This document shows, in pieces, positions 1-9,263 of a stretch of 64,000 nucleotides of DNA (the first letter of the stretch is position 1; every line of letters begins with the position of its first letter). Both the position numbers and the translations under genes were made by a program. The notes below the pieces were generated by a model. The model ran no database searches. It worked only from the letters and a program-made list of their open reading frames with translations, and was not told the origin of the DNA. Location: the NCBI GenBank assembly GCA_024742475.1, contig JANSYI010000035.1, positions 23,628 through 87,627 on the forward strand, given 5' to 3'. The stretch is from a bacterium (lineage in GTDB: Bacteria > Myxococcota_A > Polyangia > Nannocystales > Nannocystaceae).

Positions 1-811
1 CGTTCTTCGCGTTTCCGCGAAAGTTCACTTGGGTGGCCGCGGAGTCGTCGTTGGCTCCCGTCGCACCGAAGATCCCGGTGTCGAGCACGGGACCGTTGTC
101 ACGGGCGAAGTCGACGCCTGTACCCACCACGTCGAAGAAGCCGGGGTTGCTCGCGAAGATGGGGAGCCGCTGCGGGGACACCGTGATGACGCATTCGGGC
201 TCCTGCGCCCCGACGGCAGCGGAATACGCCGAGTCGAGCGGCCCAATGCCTTGCCCCCGGTAGATGGCCGGGCCCCAGGTCTGTCCATCGCACCACACGA
301 CGGCCTGGTTCGTTCCCGTCGCGCTGAACATGCCGGCGCGGCGGACAGCGCCACTGCCGAACGTATCGCGTAGGTACTGGCAAGGGTGTCCGCCGCTCGT
401 ATCCGAGGCGAACGCCCAGCCTCCGCCCGGCCAGACCATGCTGCAGTAGTGACCGTATCCGACCGGCTCGGGGATGAAGTAGCCCGCCGCCATGACGTCG
501 GGCCCGTCAGTGAAGCTCGTCGGACCTCGCTTGGTGAAGGAGTCGGGCAGGTCGTCGGCCGTGAACGCGAGGGTCCCCGCGGGCCGGTCGTCGAAGCCAC
601 CGTACGCCACGATGCCGACGACGTCGTCGGGGTCGAGCTCCGCCATCCCTCCGGAGTCGTCGTCCGCGCCGGTCGAGCCATCACCGGACTCCTCGGAGCC
701 TTCGACGTCGATCTCGTCGCCCGCCTGTGGAGGGTCGGGCTGGGGGGCGCCATCACACGCCATCACGGCGCTGACGAGAGAAAGGCATAGGGGAAGCTTG
801 ATTCGTTGCAT
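1..811 (-). CDS. Lipoprotein of unknown function, 3' end beyond window
   Basis: Open from an ATG at 811 on the minus strand to the window edge, so the C-terminus is missing. The N-terminus has a short basic region, a hydrophobic stretch and a lipobox ending VMAC (Cys about residue 18), followed by an acidic Asp/Glu/Gly/Ser linker. The remainder (e.g. GYFIPEPVGYGHYCSMVWPG) is not a family I recognise. It is probably exported and anchored in the outer membrane through the lipidated Cys. The signal and lipobox are seen directly; the location is inferred. Third codon positions are strongly G/C, which supports this frame over the others here. Confidence 0.75.
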   Translation of the reverse strand, partial: MQRIKLPLCLSLVSAVMACDGAPQPDPPQAGDEIDVEGSEESGDGSTGADDDSGGMAELDPDDVVGIVAYGGFDDRPAGTLAFTADDLPDSFTKRGPTSFTDGPDVMAAGYFIPEPVGYGHYCSMVWPGGGWAFASDTSGGHPCQYLRDTFGSGAVRRAGMFSATGTNQAVVWCDGQTWGPAIYRGQGIGPLDSAYSAAVGAQEPECVITVSPQRLPIFASNPGFFDVVGTGVDFARDNGPVLDTGIFGATGANDDSAATQVNFRGNAKN

Positions 812-919
812 CGTACGTCCTGTTCACGCCGCGGAAGATGAGCGGCGTGTCAGGAGGTCGATGACGACCACGCCCGATGTGACGCTTTCGCGCGCCAGAA
901 AAAGGGGCTTCTGTCAGGG

Positions 920-1186
920 CTACAGCTCGAAGGCGGCGCACGCAGTCGGCACGAGGCTCAACAGCAGGAGGGCACCGATGCCCAACGATGGCAGGAGCGC
1001 GGTGAGACGCTCGCGGCGGCCCTGCACGGCCCTGTCGACGACTTCCTGCAGGGGAGGCGGACGGCGGTGTCTGCGGCGGGTCGCGGGCCTGCGGCGGCGA
1101 GGGGCTCTCGGCTTCGTCTCCAGCACCGCCTCAGGGATGGCCTCGGGCGCCACGCGGAGCCACCCCAAGTCGGCCGGTGCGGGCAT
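920..1186 (-). CDS. Small tail-anchored hypothetical protein
   Basis: An 88-residue ORF whose third positions are nearly all G or C, as in the neighbouring real genes. The middle is basic and Pro/Arg-rich. The C-terminus has one hydrophobic segment (GIGALLLLSLVPTACAAF), so it could be a tail-anchored inner-membrane protein. It starts 51 bases after the Ada stop codon on the same strand and may be the last gene of an SDR-Ada transcript. No convincing ribosome binding site is visible before the ATG. No family recognised. Confidence 0.55.
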   Translation of the reverse strand: MPAPADLGWLRVAPEAIPEAVLETKPRAPRRRRPATRRRHRRPPPLQEVVDRAVQGRRERLTALLPSLGIGALLLLSLVPTACAAFEL

Positions 1187-1237
1187 AGAAAAAACCGATA
1201 CGTCCCATGCCTCGACAGGCGTTCGTGCAGTAGCGCC

Positions 1238-2272
1238 TCATGGCCCGGTCTCGCGATCGAGCAGCGCTCGCTTGCGTTCCAGACCCCACCTGTAGCCGCA
1301 CAGTGAGCCGTCCGAGCGCAGCACGCGGTGGCAAGGAATGAGCACGGCGATCTCGTTGGCGGCACATGCGGCGGCCACGGCACGGACTGCGCGCGGTCTC
1401 CCGATCGCCGCAGCGATGTCGGCGTAGCTTGCGGTCTGGCCCTGCGGCATGGCGGCGAGGGCTCGCCAGACGCGGTGCTGGAACGCGGTGCCTCGGATGT
1501 CGAGCGGCAGCTCGAGCGAAGGCGGCATGCCCTCGAGCGCGGCCACGACGGACGCCACATGGCCTTCGAACGTAGGGTCGGTCGCCACGAAGTTGGCCTG
1601 AGAGAACCGCTCGCGCAGCTCGGCGACCAGGGTCTCGGGGTCGTCACCCAACGCGACGCCACAGATCCCCGTCGGTGTCGCAGCCACCAAGGCAACGCCG
1701 AGGCTCGTCTCGGCGAGCGTCATCCGGACGTCCACGCCCTCACCTCGGTTTTGGTAGCGCTGGGGTGCCATGCCTAGCGTGGTCGAAACATCGCTGTAGA
1801 AGCGACTCGCCGAGCCGTAGCCGCTCTCGTAGAGCGCCTGCGTCACGCTGACACCGGCCGACAGCGCGGCGCGAACTCGCTGCGCCCGAACGTCCGCCGC
1901 GAACTCGCGCGGGGTCTGCCCGGTGTGCGCCTTGAAGGTTCGATGCAGGTGTGACGCACTGATCTCGGCGTGGGCTGCCATCTCATCGAGAGACGGCGGC
2001 GCATCGCAGGCGAAGATGAACGCGCACAGGTCCGCGACGAGTTCGACGTCCGAGGCTTGCTGGGCGTCGGGCAAGCATCGCTTGCAGGCGCGGTACCCCG
2101 CATCCCGAGCCCTGCGCGGCGTCGAGAAGAACTCGACGTTGTCGCGCTTGGGTCGCCGTGAGGGACACGAGGGCACGCAGTAGATGCCCGTGGTGCGCAC
2201 CGCGTAGATGAACGCCCGCGCGTGCGTGCGGTCTCGGTTGATCACAGCGGCCCATCGCGCCTCATCATCCAT
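1238..2272 (-). CDS. ada: Ada: methylphosphotriester/O6-methylguanine-DNA methyltransferase and regulator
   Basis: A 344-residue protein with the full Ada architecture. The N-terminal zinc domain has Cys32, Cys36, Cys63 and Cys66; Cys32, in GIYCVPSCPSRRP, matches the methylphosphotriester acceptor of E. coli Ada. An AraC-type helix-turn-helix follows (about 85-170), then the methyltransferase domain with the suicide motif PCHRV (Cys314). The family repairs methylated DNA by transferring methyl groups to its own cysteines, and the methylated protein activates the adaptive response. The gene begins two bases after the upstream SDR stop codon, so the two are almost certainly co-transcribed, and Ada may control the pair. 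Catalytic residues appear intact. Confidence 0.95.
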   Translation of the reverse strand: MDDEARWAAVINRDRTHARAFIYAVRTTGIYCVPSCPSRRPKRDNVEFFSTPRRARDAGYRACKRCLPDAQQASDVELVADLCAFIFACDAPPSLDEMAAHAEISASHLHRTFKAHTGQTPREFAADVRAQRVRAALSAGVSVTQALYESGYGSASRFYSDVSTTLGMAPQRYQNRGEGVDVRMTLAETSLGVALVAATPTGICGVALGDDPETLVAELRERFSQANFVATDPTFEGHVASVVAALEGMPPSLELPLDIRGTAFQHRVWRALAAMPQGQTASYADIAAAIGRPRAVRAVAAACAANEIAVLIPCHRVLRSDGSLCGYRWGLERKRALLDRETGP

Positions 2273-2274
2273 CG

Positions 2275-3039
2275 TCAGCTCCGCAGGACCGAGACCCCGC
2301 CGTCGACCAGCATCGCCGATCCCGTGACGAAACTCGACGCCCCGGACGCGAGGAAGAGTGCGGCCTGAGCGACCTCGCCCGGCTGCGCCAAACGGCCCAG
2401 CGCGTGCAGCCCTTCGACATGCGCCCGAGCCTCCGGCGAGTTGGCGACCGTCCGCCCCATGGGGGTATCGGTGCCCCCCGGAAGCAGGGCGTTGACGCGG
2501 ATGCCGTCCCCCCCGAGTTCGGTGGCCAGCGCTTGGGTCAGGCCGACGAGGCCCGCCTTGCTCGCCGCATAGGCCGCCATGCCGGGCATGCCCGCCGTGT
2601 AGCCGACGAAGGTGGACGTGAAGATGATGCTTCCACGGCCTCGCTTGCGCATCGCGGGGACCTGGTGCCGCGCGGCGACGAATGCACTGGTGAGGTTGGT
2701 GCGCAGGGTATCCTCCCAGCCGCTGAGTTCCAGCGACTCCACGGGCCCCAGGGGGCCCAGCGTGCCGGCGTTGTTGAACGCGATGTCGAGTCCACCGAAG
2801 TCGGCGTATGCGGCATCCACGGCGCGCTCCATGGTGGAGTCTTCGGCCGCGTCGCCCACAACCACGGCGCAGCGGCCTCCCGCGTTCTCGATGGTCCCGC
2901 GAACCTCGTCCAGCAAGGGGGCCCGTCGCGCGACGAGCACCACGGCGGCGCCCTCGCGCGCGAACAGCTCGGCGGCGGCGCGGCCGATGCCCGAGCTCGC
3001 TCCGGTGATGATGGCGGTTTCTTTCTCCAGTCGTTGCAT
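2275..3039 (-). CDS. SDR family NAD(P)-dependent oxidoreductase
   Basis: A 254-residue classical short-chain dehydrogenase. The cofactor motif is TGASSGIG (12-19), NNAG is at 89-92, and the catalytic Tyr157/Lys161 lie in YAASK, with Ser142/Thr143 as the likely third residue. The C-terminal AMLVDGG motif is typical. The start at 3039 is set by a GAGGAG ribosome binding site about six bases upstream. The frame continues open far upstream, but that part is antisense to the sensor kinase gene. The substrate cannot be told from sequence. Linkage to ada suggests co-regulation under alkylation stress, which is inference only. Confidence 0.93.
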   Translation of the reverse strand: MQRLEKETAIITGASSGIGRAAAELFAREGAAVVLVARRAPLLDEVRGTIENAGGRCAVVVGDAAEDSTMERAVDAAYADFGGLDIAFNNAGTLGPLGPVESLELSGWEDTLRTNLTSAFVAARHQVPAMRKRGRGSIIFTSTFVGYTAGMPGMAAYAASKAGLVGLTQALATELGGDGIRVNALLPGGTDTPMGRTVANSPEARAHVEGLHALGRLAQPGEVAQAALFLASGASSFVTGSAMLVDGGVSVLRS

Positions 3040-3432
3040 GGTCTCCTCAGGCGGCGTGGCGCCGCGCTCAGGGACGGTGCTCCGACGCCCGGTTACCTTC
3101 ACTCCGTTTCTTGCGGTCAAAGCCGAACGATTCACTTCGTTGGTTCGCAGACGGGCAGGCGCGGCTGCGGTATCTCGGGTCCTCGTCGCTCGGAGGGCGT
3201 CGCTTCCACCTGTCCCCAAAAGGAGGGGACGCCCGAGGGGTGCAGGGGCCCATTGCCGCGCGAGCCGAGGAGGCGAGAGCGGCCCCTGCAATGTCAACGC
3301 GCGCACAAACCGCTCGGAGCGTCGGCGGCGCGGGGCAGTTTCGGTAGATATCAATCGCAGCAGCCCGAAGGGAGCCCATCTTGGGTCGCTGCGATGCCCC
3401 TGCCGCCCGGACGAGGACGGTAGTGTTTTGGA
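3040..3432. repeat. Divergent intergenic region with two inverted repeats
   Basis: This 393-base gap separates the divergent SDR and sensor kinase genes and holds no convincing ORF. Two structures are visible. The first is a perfect 10-bp inverted repeat, TGCAGGGGCC at 3241-3250 and GGCCCCTGCA at 3281-3290, with a 30-base spacer. The second is a 6-bp hairpin, GTCCCC at 3212-3217 and GGGGAC at 3225-3230. No T-run follows either on the plus strand, so they look more like operator or leader structures than simple terminators. Promoters for both flanking genes must lie here, but I could not assign them. Confidence 0.5.
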
Positions 3433-6400
3433 GTGTGGTGGCTTCCACTCGCGCTCCTTTGGGCAACGCCTGCGCATCGGCAGCTCGAACGAACGGCGTG
3501 GACGACCGCCGACGGACTCCCCCAGTCGTCGGTCACCTCCATTGCGCAGACACCAGACGGCACCCTCGTGGTCGGCACATACGGTGGTTTGGTCGACTTC
3601 GACGGACGAACCTTCGAGCCCACGGGCCCAGCCTACGGCGCCCTGTGGTCTGGGTTGCGGGTGACCGCCGTGGCGGTCGACCCCTCGGGTGCAATGTTCG
3701 TCGGAACCCAAGACGGCCGGCTGCTGCGGAGGGCGAACGGTTCGACCGACGACCTGCCCATCCCCAAGGCGCTCGAGGGGCACGCAGTCTGGTCGGTGGC
3801 GCTCTCCGACGAGCAAATCGTGGCGGTCGGTGGAGGCGGGGCCGCCCACTTCGACGGGCAATCGTGGGATGTGCTCGACGTCCCCGGCGAAGTGTACGTC
3901 GGCTCGATCGACGCAGAGTCCGTGTGGATTGGTGGTTCCGAGGGCCTCTTTCGATCCCGGGGTGGCCACCTCGAACGTCAGGACGCGCCCGCAGGCAGCG
4001 TCGAGGCGCTGTGTCGCGGCGAAGCCGGCCTCATCGTCGGTGGGAGCGGCGGCGTCGTGCGTTTCGGCGACGAGGGCGTCGTCCGTCTCGATGCAGCGCC
4101 CGCCGACGCGCTCCTTTGCGGGCACGACGGCGCGATCTGGGCGGCGAACGGCTCGGAGGTTCGTGCACTCGACGGGGCCGCCCGCGTCGATGTCGAACAC
4201 CCGGTCGTCGCCCTCTTCGAGGATCGAGAGAAGAACATCTGGGTGGGCACCGAAGACGCGGGCCTCGTCCGCCTGACCCCTGAAGAGTGGAGCGTCGCCG
4301 CGCTCGAGGGAGGCGTGCTCTCGATGGTCGAAGAAGCGCCGGGACAGCTCCTCGTCGCCGGCTACTGCGGCAAGGGGGGCTTGTTCCGACACGAGGTCGG
4401 CGGAGGCTTCGAGCCGCTGCTCGACGACTGCGTCCGCGCCATCGCGGTCGATGACGGCGACATCATCCTGGGCGTCGAGCACGAAGTGCACCGCTGGGTC
4501 GCAGACGCGCTCGAACCCATCGTCGACGTCGGTCGCAGCGTGCTCACGGTGTTGCCGCGCGCCGACGGGCTGTGGATCGGAACCGATGGCGCCGGGGTGA
4601 AGCGCTGGACAGGCGGCGTACTCGAAGCCGTCGATGTGGGCGACGATCGGGTGCTGGCCATCGCCGAGGACTCGCAGGGTGCATTGTGGTTCGGCACGCA
4701 TACCGGCCTGGCGCGCCTGCACGCGGGGGAGCTTCAGCGATGGACCCAGGCCGACGGCGTGCCCCCCGGTCCCATCCGAGACCTGCTCGTGGGCGACGAC
4801 GTCGTGTTCATGGCCAGCTACGGCGGAGGGTTGGGTGCCAAGGTCGGGCCGACGTTTCACCGCCTGACGGCCGCCGACGGATTGGCGGGCAACACCCTGT
4901 CGAGCATCATCGACGACGGACGGGGCGCCCTGTGGATCAACGGAAACCGGGGTCTCAATCGAATCGAACGCGCATCGCTGCAGAGTTGGCTGACTGGGTC
5001 GCTCGAGGCGCCCCGCATTCGGCGGTGGCACACGCCCGAGGGCAACGGCGGAGGACACCCTGCGGGCGTGCTCCTTCGCAGCGGCACCCTCGCCTTGCCC
5101 ACGATCGAGGGCGTGCTGACGATCTCCCCGAAGGACGTCATTCGCAACGACGTGCAGCCCACCGTCGTGCTGCGCGCCGGAGACGTCGATGGTCTGCCCC
5201 TCGAGCCGGGGCAACGCCTCGTGGTGCCCGCCGGGCCCGGCCGCGTCCACGTCGAGTTCACCGCCGCGACGCTGCGCCACCCCGAGCTCGCGACGCTCGA
5301 GTACAGGGTCGTGCTCGATGACGACGACCCGGGCCCTTGGCGCGTCGCGCAGGATGGTCAGCTGACCTTGGGCGGCGTGCGTCCGGGAAGCCACGCGATC
5401 GACCTCCGCGCGTCGAACGAAGACGGCGTGCCCTCAGACGTCATGCGGCTCGCCTTCGACATGCAGCCCCAGCTCTACGAGCGCGTCTCGTTTTGGTTGG
5501 GCATCGCGGCGTTGGTTGCCGCTGCTGGAGCGGGGGCACACGCGTGGCGGAGACGGGCGGTCGCCGAGAAGAACCGGGAGCTGCAGCGTGAGGTCCGGCA
5601 GCGCATCGCGGCTGAAGAAGAGCGCGAGAGAATCGCGCAACGGCTGTCGGTCGCCGAGCGCATGGAGGCGGTGGGTCGGTTGGCCGGAGGCGTTGCGCAC
5701 GACTTCAACAACCTGCTCACCGCCGTCGCCGGTGCGTCTGCGGTGCTCCGCGACGAGACGCAAGACCCTACGCGCACGCAGCCTCTCGACAGCCTCGACC
5801 GCTGCGTCGAGCGTGGGGCCAGCCTCACGCGCCGTCTGCTGGCGTTCGCGCGTCAGCAGCCCATCGCACCGAGCCGGATCGATGCGAGCGCCCAGCTCGC
5901 GGCCCTGTTGCCGCTGCTGAAGACGACCGTGCGCGACGACATCGAGATCGACATCGAAATCGAGCCACGTGCCAAGGGCGCAGGACTCGAGGTCGACACC
6001 GCCTTGTTCGAGCTCGCCGTCGTCAACCTCGTGCTCAACGCCGTCGACGCGATGCCCTCGGGTGGTCGCATCACCCTGAGAGTCGACCGCGTGGAACGAG
6101 CGTGGCTGCAGCGTCGATTCCCGAGCACCGCACTTCGTGGCACCGCCGGTTGGGTCGTCGTCTCGGTCGAAGACGACGGCATCGGGATGTCCTCGAGTAC
6201 GCTGGCCAAGGCCAGAGAGCCCTTCTTCACCACGCGCGCGCACGGGAACGGGCTGGGGCTCTCGTCCGTCGACGGGTTCGTCGAGCAGTCGGGCGGAGAG
6301 ATGCACATCGTCTCTGAGCTCGCCGAGGGCACCACGGTCTCCCTCGTGTTGCCCGAGGTCACCGGGCCGCCAGCGCCACAGGCGGCTCGCGAGCCCGAAG

Positions 6401-6807
6401 CGGACCGCGTCGGCACGGGTCGGGTGCTGCTGTGCGACGACGATGACCTGGTACGCCAGAGCTTGGTGCGCGTGCTCGAGCGTGCCGGCTACGAGACGTC
6501 CGACTTCGCCGACCCGGTAGAACTCCTCGAGCGCGCCGAACCCGAGGACTTCGACATCCTCGTGACCGACGTCCTGATGCCCGGGCTCAGCGGCGACGCG
6601 CTCGCCCAACGCATGCGCGAGAGAGCCCCGGACCTGCCGGTCATCTTCATCAGCGGCTACACCGACGACGTGCGCCCCGAAGCGCTCGAGGGCAGACTGC
6701 TGCTCAAGCCGTTCCGGTCGCACGACGTCGTGACCGCGGTCGCCGAAGTCTTGGAGGAATCAGGCGGCGGGCCGCCGGGCAGCCGACGCGATACAATCCG
6801 TTCGTGA
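3433..6807 (+). CDS. Hybrid sensor histidine kinase with beta-propeller sensor
   Basis: A 1124-residue protein with a GTG start and an N-terminal signal segment. Residues about 20-530 are two-component propeller repeats (recurring GTxxGL and W.GT motifs), followed by a Y_Y_Y-like domain (about 570-670). A transmembrane helix lies near 685-705, then a coiled-coil linker. The dimerisation/phosphoacceptor motif GGVAHDFNN carries His756. The ATPase domain has an N-box (NLVLNAVDAMPSGG), DDGIGM and PFFTT...NGLGLS. A C-terminal receiver has Asp1046. This is the layout of periplasmic-sensing hybrid kinases; the ligand is unknown. The stop overlaps the GTG of the next gene by four bases, which implies translational coupling. 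Confidence 0.93.
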   Translation: MWWLPLALLWATPAHRQLERTAWTTADGLPQSSVTSIAQTPDGTLVVGTYGGLVDFDGRTFEPTGPAYGALWSGLRVTAVAVDPSGAMFVGTQDGRLLRRANGSTDDLPIPKALEGHAVWSVALSDEQIVAVGGGGAAHFDGQSWDVLDVPGEVYVGSIDAESVWIGGSEGLFRSRGGHLERQDAPAGSVEALCRGEAGLIVGGSGGVVRFGDEGVVRLDAAPADALLCGHDGAIWAANGSEVRALDGAARVDVEHPVVALFEDREKNIWVGTEDAGLVRLTPEEWSVAALEGGVLSMVEEAPGQLLVAGYCGKGGLFRHEVGGGFEPLLDDCVRAIAVDDGDIILGVEHEVHRWVADALEPIVDVGRSVLTVLPRADGLWIGTDGAGVKRWTGGVLEAVDVGDDRVLAIAEDSQGALWFGTHTGLARLHAGELQRWTQADGVPPGPIRDLLVGDDVVFMASYGGGLGAKVGPTFHRLTAADGLAGNTLSSIIDDGRGALWINGNRGLNRIERASLQSWLTGSLEAPRIRRWHTPEGNGGGHPAGVLLRSGTLALPTIEGVLTISPKDVIRNDVQPTVVLRAGDVDGLPLEPGQRLVVPAGPGRVHVEFTAATLRHPELATLEYRVVLDDDDPGPWRVAQDGQLTLGGVRPGSHAIDLRASNEDGVPSDVMRLAFDMQPQLYERVSFWLGIAALVAAAGAGAHAWRRRAVAEKNRELQREVRQRIAAEEERERIAQRLSVAERMEAVGRLAGGVAHDFNNLLTAVAGASAVLRDETQDPTRTQPLDSLDRCVERGASLTRRLLAFARQQPIAPSRIDASAQLAALLPLLKTTVRDDIEIDIEIEPRAKGAGLEVDTALFELAVVNLVLNAVDAMPSGGRITLRVDRVERAWLQRRFPSTALRGTAGWVVVSVEDDGIGMSSSTLAKAREPFFTTRAHGNGLGLSSVDGFVEQSGGEMHIVSELAEGTTVSLVLPEVTGPPAPQAAREPEADRVGTGRVLLCDDDDLVRQSLVRVLERAGYETSDFADPVELLERAEPEDFDILVTDVLMPGLSGDALAQRMRERAPDLPVIFISGYTDDVRPEALEGRLLLKPFRSHDVVTAVAEVLEESGGGPPGSRRDTIRS

Positions 6808-7538
6808 AGCCGCACGCCCTCGCCCTCGTCACCTTGCTCGCGGCCTGCGACTCCGCCTCCTCGTCCGAGTCCGAGCCCAAGGCTCCGCAGCACTCCGAGG
6901 CCGAGGTCACCGCACGCGCCGACGAGGTCTACGCGACCTTTCGAACCTGGCACGACAATCTGCCCGAGTTGGATGCGCCAGCGAAGACGTGCAACGACGA
7001 GGAGATCGCGGGGTTCGGCACCAAGAACCACGAGATCACCTACCTCGCCTATCAGAGCCTGCGCCGCACGCTCGGCGAGCCGTGGGACGGCACCAACAGC
7101 ATGGTCCGTTTCATGACCGACTCCAAGCTGCGCTACGCACCGCGCGAGAAGTTCGACGTGAAGAAGGAGCACAACGTCAAGCAGCTCATGCGCATGTGGA
7201 ACTTCGTGGAGTACGTCGGCGTGGTCGTCCCCACGCACGAGCGCAAGGCCAAGGCGCTGGGTTCCACCACCGGCTCGGGCGGTGCGCTGAAGGGGCAGCT
7301 CGTCATCTTCCGCAAGGGCGAGCCCGACCCGCTGTGCCACACACCCTTCGACGTCGTCTCGACCAGCGCCACCTCCTACAGCGCTGCGCTCGGGGCCAGC
7401 GAATCCGAGAAGACGAGCAAGGCGACGCACGCGCTCAAGAAGCAGACCTGCTACGACCTGCGCAAGGGCCTCGAAGAGCGCATCGGCACCCTGACCGGGG
7501 CGCTGAAGGCGGGCTACATCGAATGCAACGCCGTGTAG
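6804..7538 (+). CDS. Lipoprotein of unknown function, coupled to sensor kinase
   Basis: A 244-residue protein with a GTG start overlapping the kinase stop (GTGA). The signal peptide ends in the lipobox LLAAC (Cys15), followed by a Ser/Glu linker. The mature part is charged and rich in Lys, with several Cys residues (e.g. AKTCNDEE, PLCHTPF, KQTCYDL) that could form disulfides. No known domain recognised. Because it is translationally coupled to the propeller-type kinase, it may be a periplasmic partner of that sensor or simply an operon passenger. The coupling is seen; the partnership is inference. Confidence 0.85.
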   Translation: MKPHALALVTLLAACDSASSSESEPKAPQHSEAEVTARADEVYATFRTWHDNLPELDAPAKTCNDEEIAGFGTKNHEITYLAYQSLRRTLGEPWDGTNSMVRFMTDSKLRYAPREKFDVKKEHNVKQLMRMWNFVEYVGVVVPTHERKAKALGSTTGSGGALKGQLVIFRKGEPDPLCHTPFDVVSTSATSYSAALGASESEKTSKATHALKKQTCYDLRKGLEERIGTLTGALKAGYIECNAV

Positions 7539-7619
7539 ACGTTTGCGCGTGAGCCGGCGCTCACCGGGAACATCGGCCTCCCGCTCGCCGCCCCTGATAC
7601 CCTGGCGACGAGCCCCGCC

Positions 7620-9263
7620 GTGCCCCAACCGACCGATGCCGAGCTGATTGCGACCTGGGCCTCGCAGCCCGCCCCGCTGCTGCCCCTCCTCCACGCGTTT
7701 CACGACCGCGACGGATATCTGTCCGACGACGCGATTCGAGCGGTGGCCAAGGGCCTGAAGATGCCCGCGGCCGACCTGTTCGGCACGGTGACCTTCTACC
7801 ACCACTTCGCCCGCACCCCCGGAGGCCTCGACCAGCCGCGCGTATGCGACGGACCGGTGTGCCGCATGCGGGGCTACGACGGCCTTCACGCCGCACTCAC
7901 CGACGCCTCGCCCATGCCATGCGCGGGCCGATGCGACGGCCCCATCCCGGTACTCACCGGCCACACCGTGCGCGTGGGCACCAGCGCCGGAGCGCTGCAG
8001 GAGGTCCCCACGCCGCTGCCTCCCGCCTACCCCGGCAAGGGCAGCGAGTGCGTGTTTGCCAGCATTCGCGAGCCCGACAGGGCCACCCTCGACGGCTACC
8101 GCCGCACCGGGGGCTACGTCGCGCTCGAGACGGTCCGCGCCGACGCGTCCGGTGTGCTGGGCACCCTCGAGCAAAGCGGCCTCGCCGGGCGCGGTGGCGC
8201 CGGCTTCCCCACGGCCCGCAAGTGGCGAGCCGTCGCAGAGGCCGACGCCCGCGGCGGACACAAGACCATCGTCTGCAACGCCGACGAGGGCGAGCCGGGC
8301 TGCTTCAAGGACCGCGCGCTCATGGACCACGACCCGCACGCGCTCGTCGAAGGCATGACGATCGCGGCGCTGGTCACCGGAGCGAGCGTCGGCTTCATCT
8401 ACCTGCGCTACGAGTATCCGCAGACCGTGCCCATCCTGCAGAAGGCGATCGACGACGCCAAGAACGCGGGGTTGCTCGAGGGCTTCGACCTCATGATCCG
8501 CCGCGGCGCCGGAGCGTACGTGTGCGGCGAAGAGACGAGCCTGCTCAACTCGCTCGAAGGCAAGCACCCCTTCCCGCGCAACCGACCGCCCTACCCCGTC
8601 ACGCACGGCTATGACGACCGCCCCACCGTGGTCAACAACGTCGAGACGCTGTGCGCGGTGGCGCCGATCCTCCGCAACGGTGCGCAGTGGTATCGCGACC
8701 TGGGCCTGGGCGAGCACGCCGGCACCAAGGTCATCAGCCTCTCGGGCGACGTGACCAGGCCCGGCAACTACGAGGTCCCCATCGGTCTGCCGCTGATGGA
8801 GCTCGTCGACGACTGGGCCGGCGGACCCCTGCCCGGCCGCACCGTGCAGGCCGCCACCATGGCCGGCCTCTCGGGCGGCTTCGTCGCGGGTGACGACCTG
8901 TCGATCACCCTCGACGAGCCCGCCCTCCGCGCCAAGGGGTCGTTTCTCGGTGCGGGCGGCATCATGGTGTTCGACGACTCGCGCGACATGGTCGACGTGT
9001 CCCATCAGGCCATGTCGTTCTTCGCCCACGAGTCGTGCGGCAAGTGTTTCCCCTGCCGCATCGGCACCCAGCGCCTCGCCGAGCGTCTCGGCGGCCAAGG
9101 GCCCAGCGCGCTCCCGGTCTGGAACCAAGAGGTCCTCGACATCGGCAGCGCCATGAAGGCCACCAGCGCCTGCGGCCTGGGCACCGCGGCGCCCCTCATC
9201 ACCGACAGTCTCCTGCGCTACTTCCCCGAGCGCGTCCAGCAACACGTGGAGAAGAACCGATGA
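7620..9263 (+). CDS. NAD-dependent formate dehydrogenase, fused NuoE/NuoF-like diaphorase subunit
   Basis: A 547-residue protein with a GTG start. The N-terminal ~150 residues are a NuoE-like 2Fe-2S domain with the ligand pattern Cx4C (VCDGPVC) and CxxxC (CAGRC). The rest is NuoF-like: the nucleotide motif GRGGAGFPTARKW, the FMN motif NADEGEPGCFKDR, and a C-terminal 4Fe-4S site in ESCGKCFPCRIG with a later Cys. In soluble formate dehydrogenases the equivalents are the separate FdsG and FdsB subunits; here they are fused. It passes electrons from the molybdenum subunit to NAD+. The ATG of the next gene overlaps its stop (ATGA), so the two subunits are translationally coupled. Confidence 0.93.
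   Translation: MPQPTDAELIATWASQPAPLLPLLHAFHDRDGYLSDDAIRAVAKGLKMPAADLFGTVTFYHHFARTPGGLDQPRVCDGPVCRMRGYDGLHAALTDASPMPCAGRCDGPIPVLTGHTVRVGTSAGALQEVPTPLPPAYPGKGSECVFASIREPDRATLDGYRRTGGYVALETVRADASGVLGTLEQSGLAGRGGAGFPTARKWRAVAEADARGGHKTIVCNADEGEPGCFKDRALMDHDPHALVEGMTIAALVTGASVGFIYLRYEYPQTVPILQKAIDDAKNAGLLEGFDLMIRRGAGAYVCGEETSLLNSLEGKHPFPRNRPPYPVTHGYDDRPTVVNNVETLCAVAPILRNGAQWYRDLGLGEHAGTKVISLSGDVTRPGNYEVPIGLPLMELVDDWAGGPLPGRTVQAATMAGLSGGFVAGDDLSITLDEPALRAKGSFLGAGGIMVFDDSRDMVDVSHQAMSFFAHESCGKCFPCRIGTQRLAERLGGQGPSALPVWNQEVLDIGSAMKATSACGLGTAAPLITDSLLRYFPERVQQHVEKNR

Noticed and set aside
3040..5394. Long minus-strand open frame continuing upstream of the SDR gene
   Set aside because: It lies antisense to the propeller kinase, lacks domain content and reads through its GC-rich third positions. 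The SDR start at 3039 has a proper ribosome binding site.
6657..9245. 862-codon minus-strand open frame
   Set aside because: Antisense to the lipoprotein and formate dehydrogenase genes, with composition typical of a GC-rich shadow frame and no motifs.
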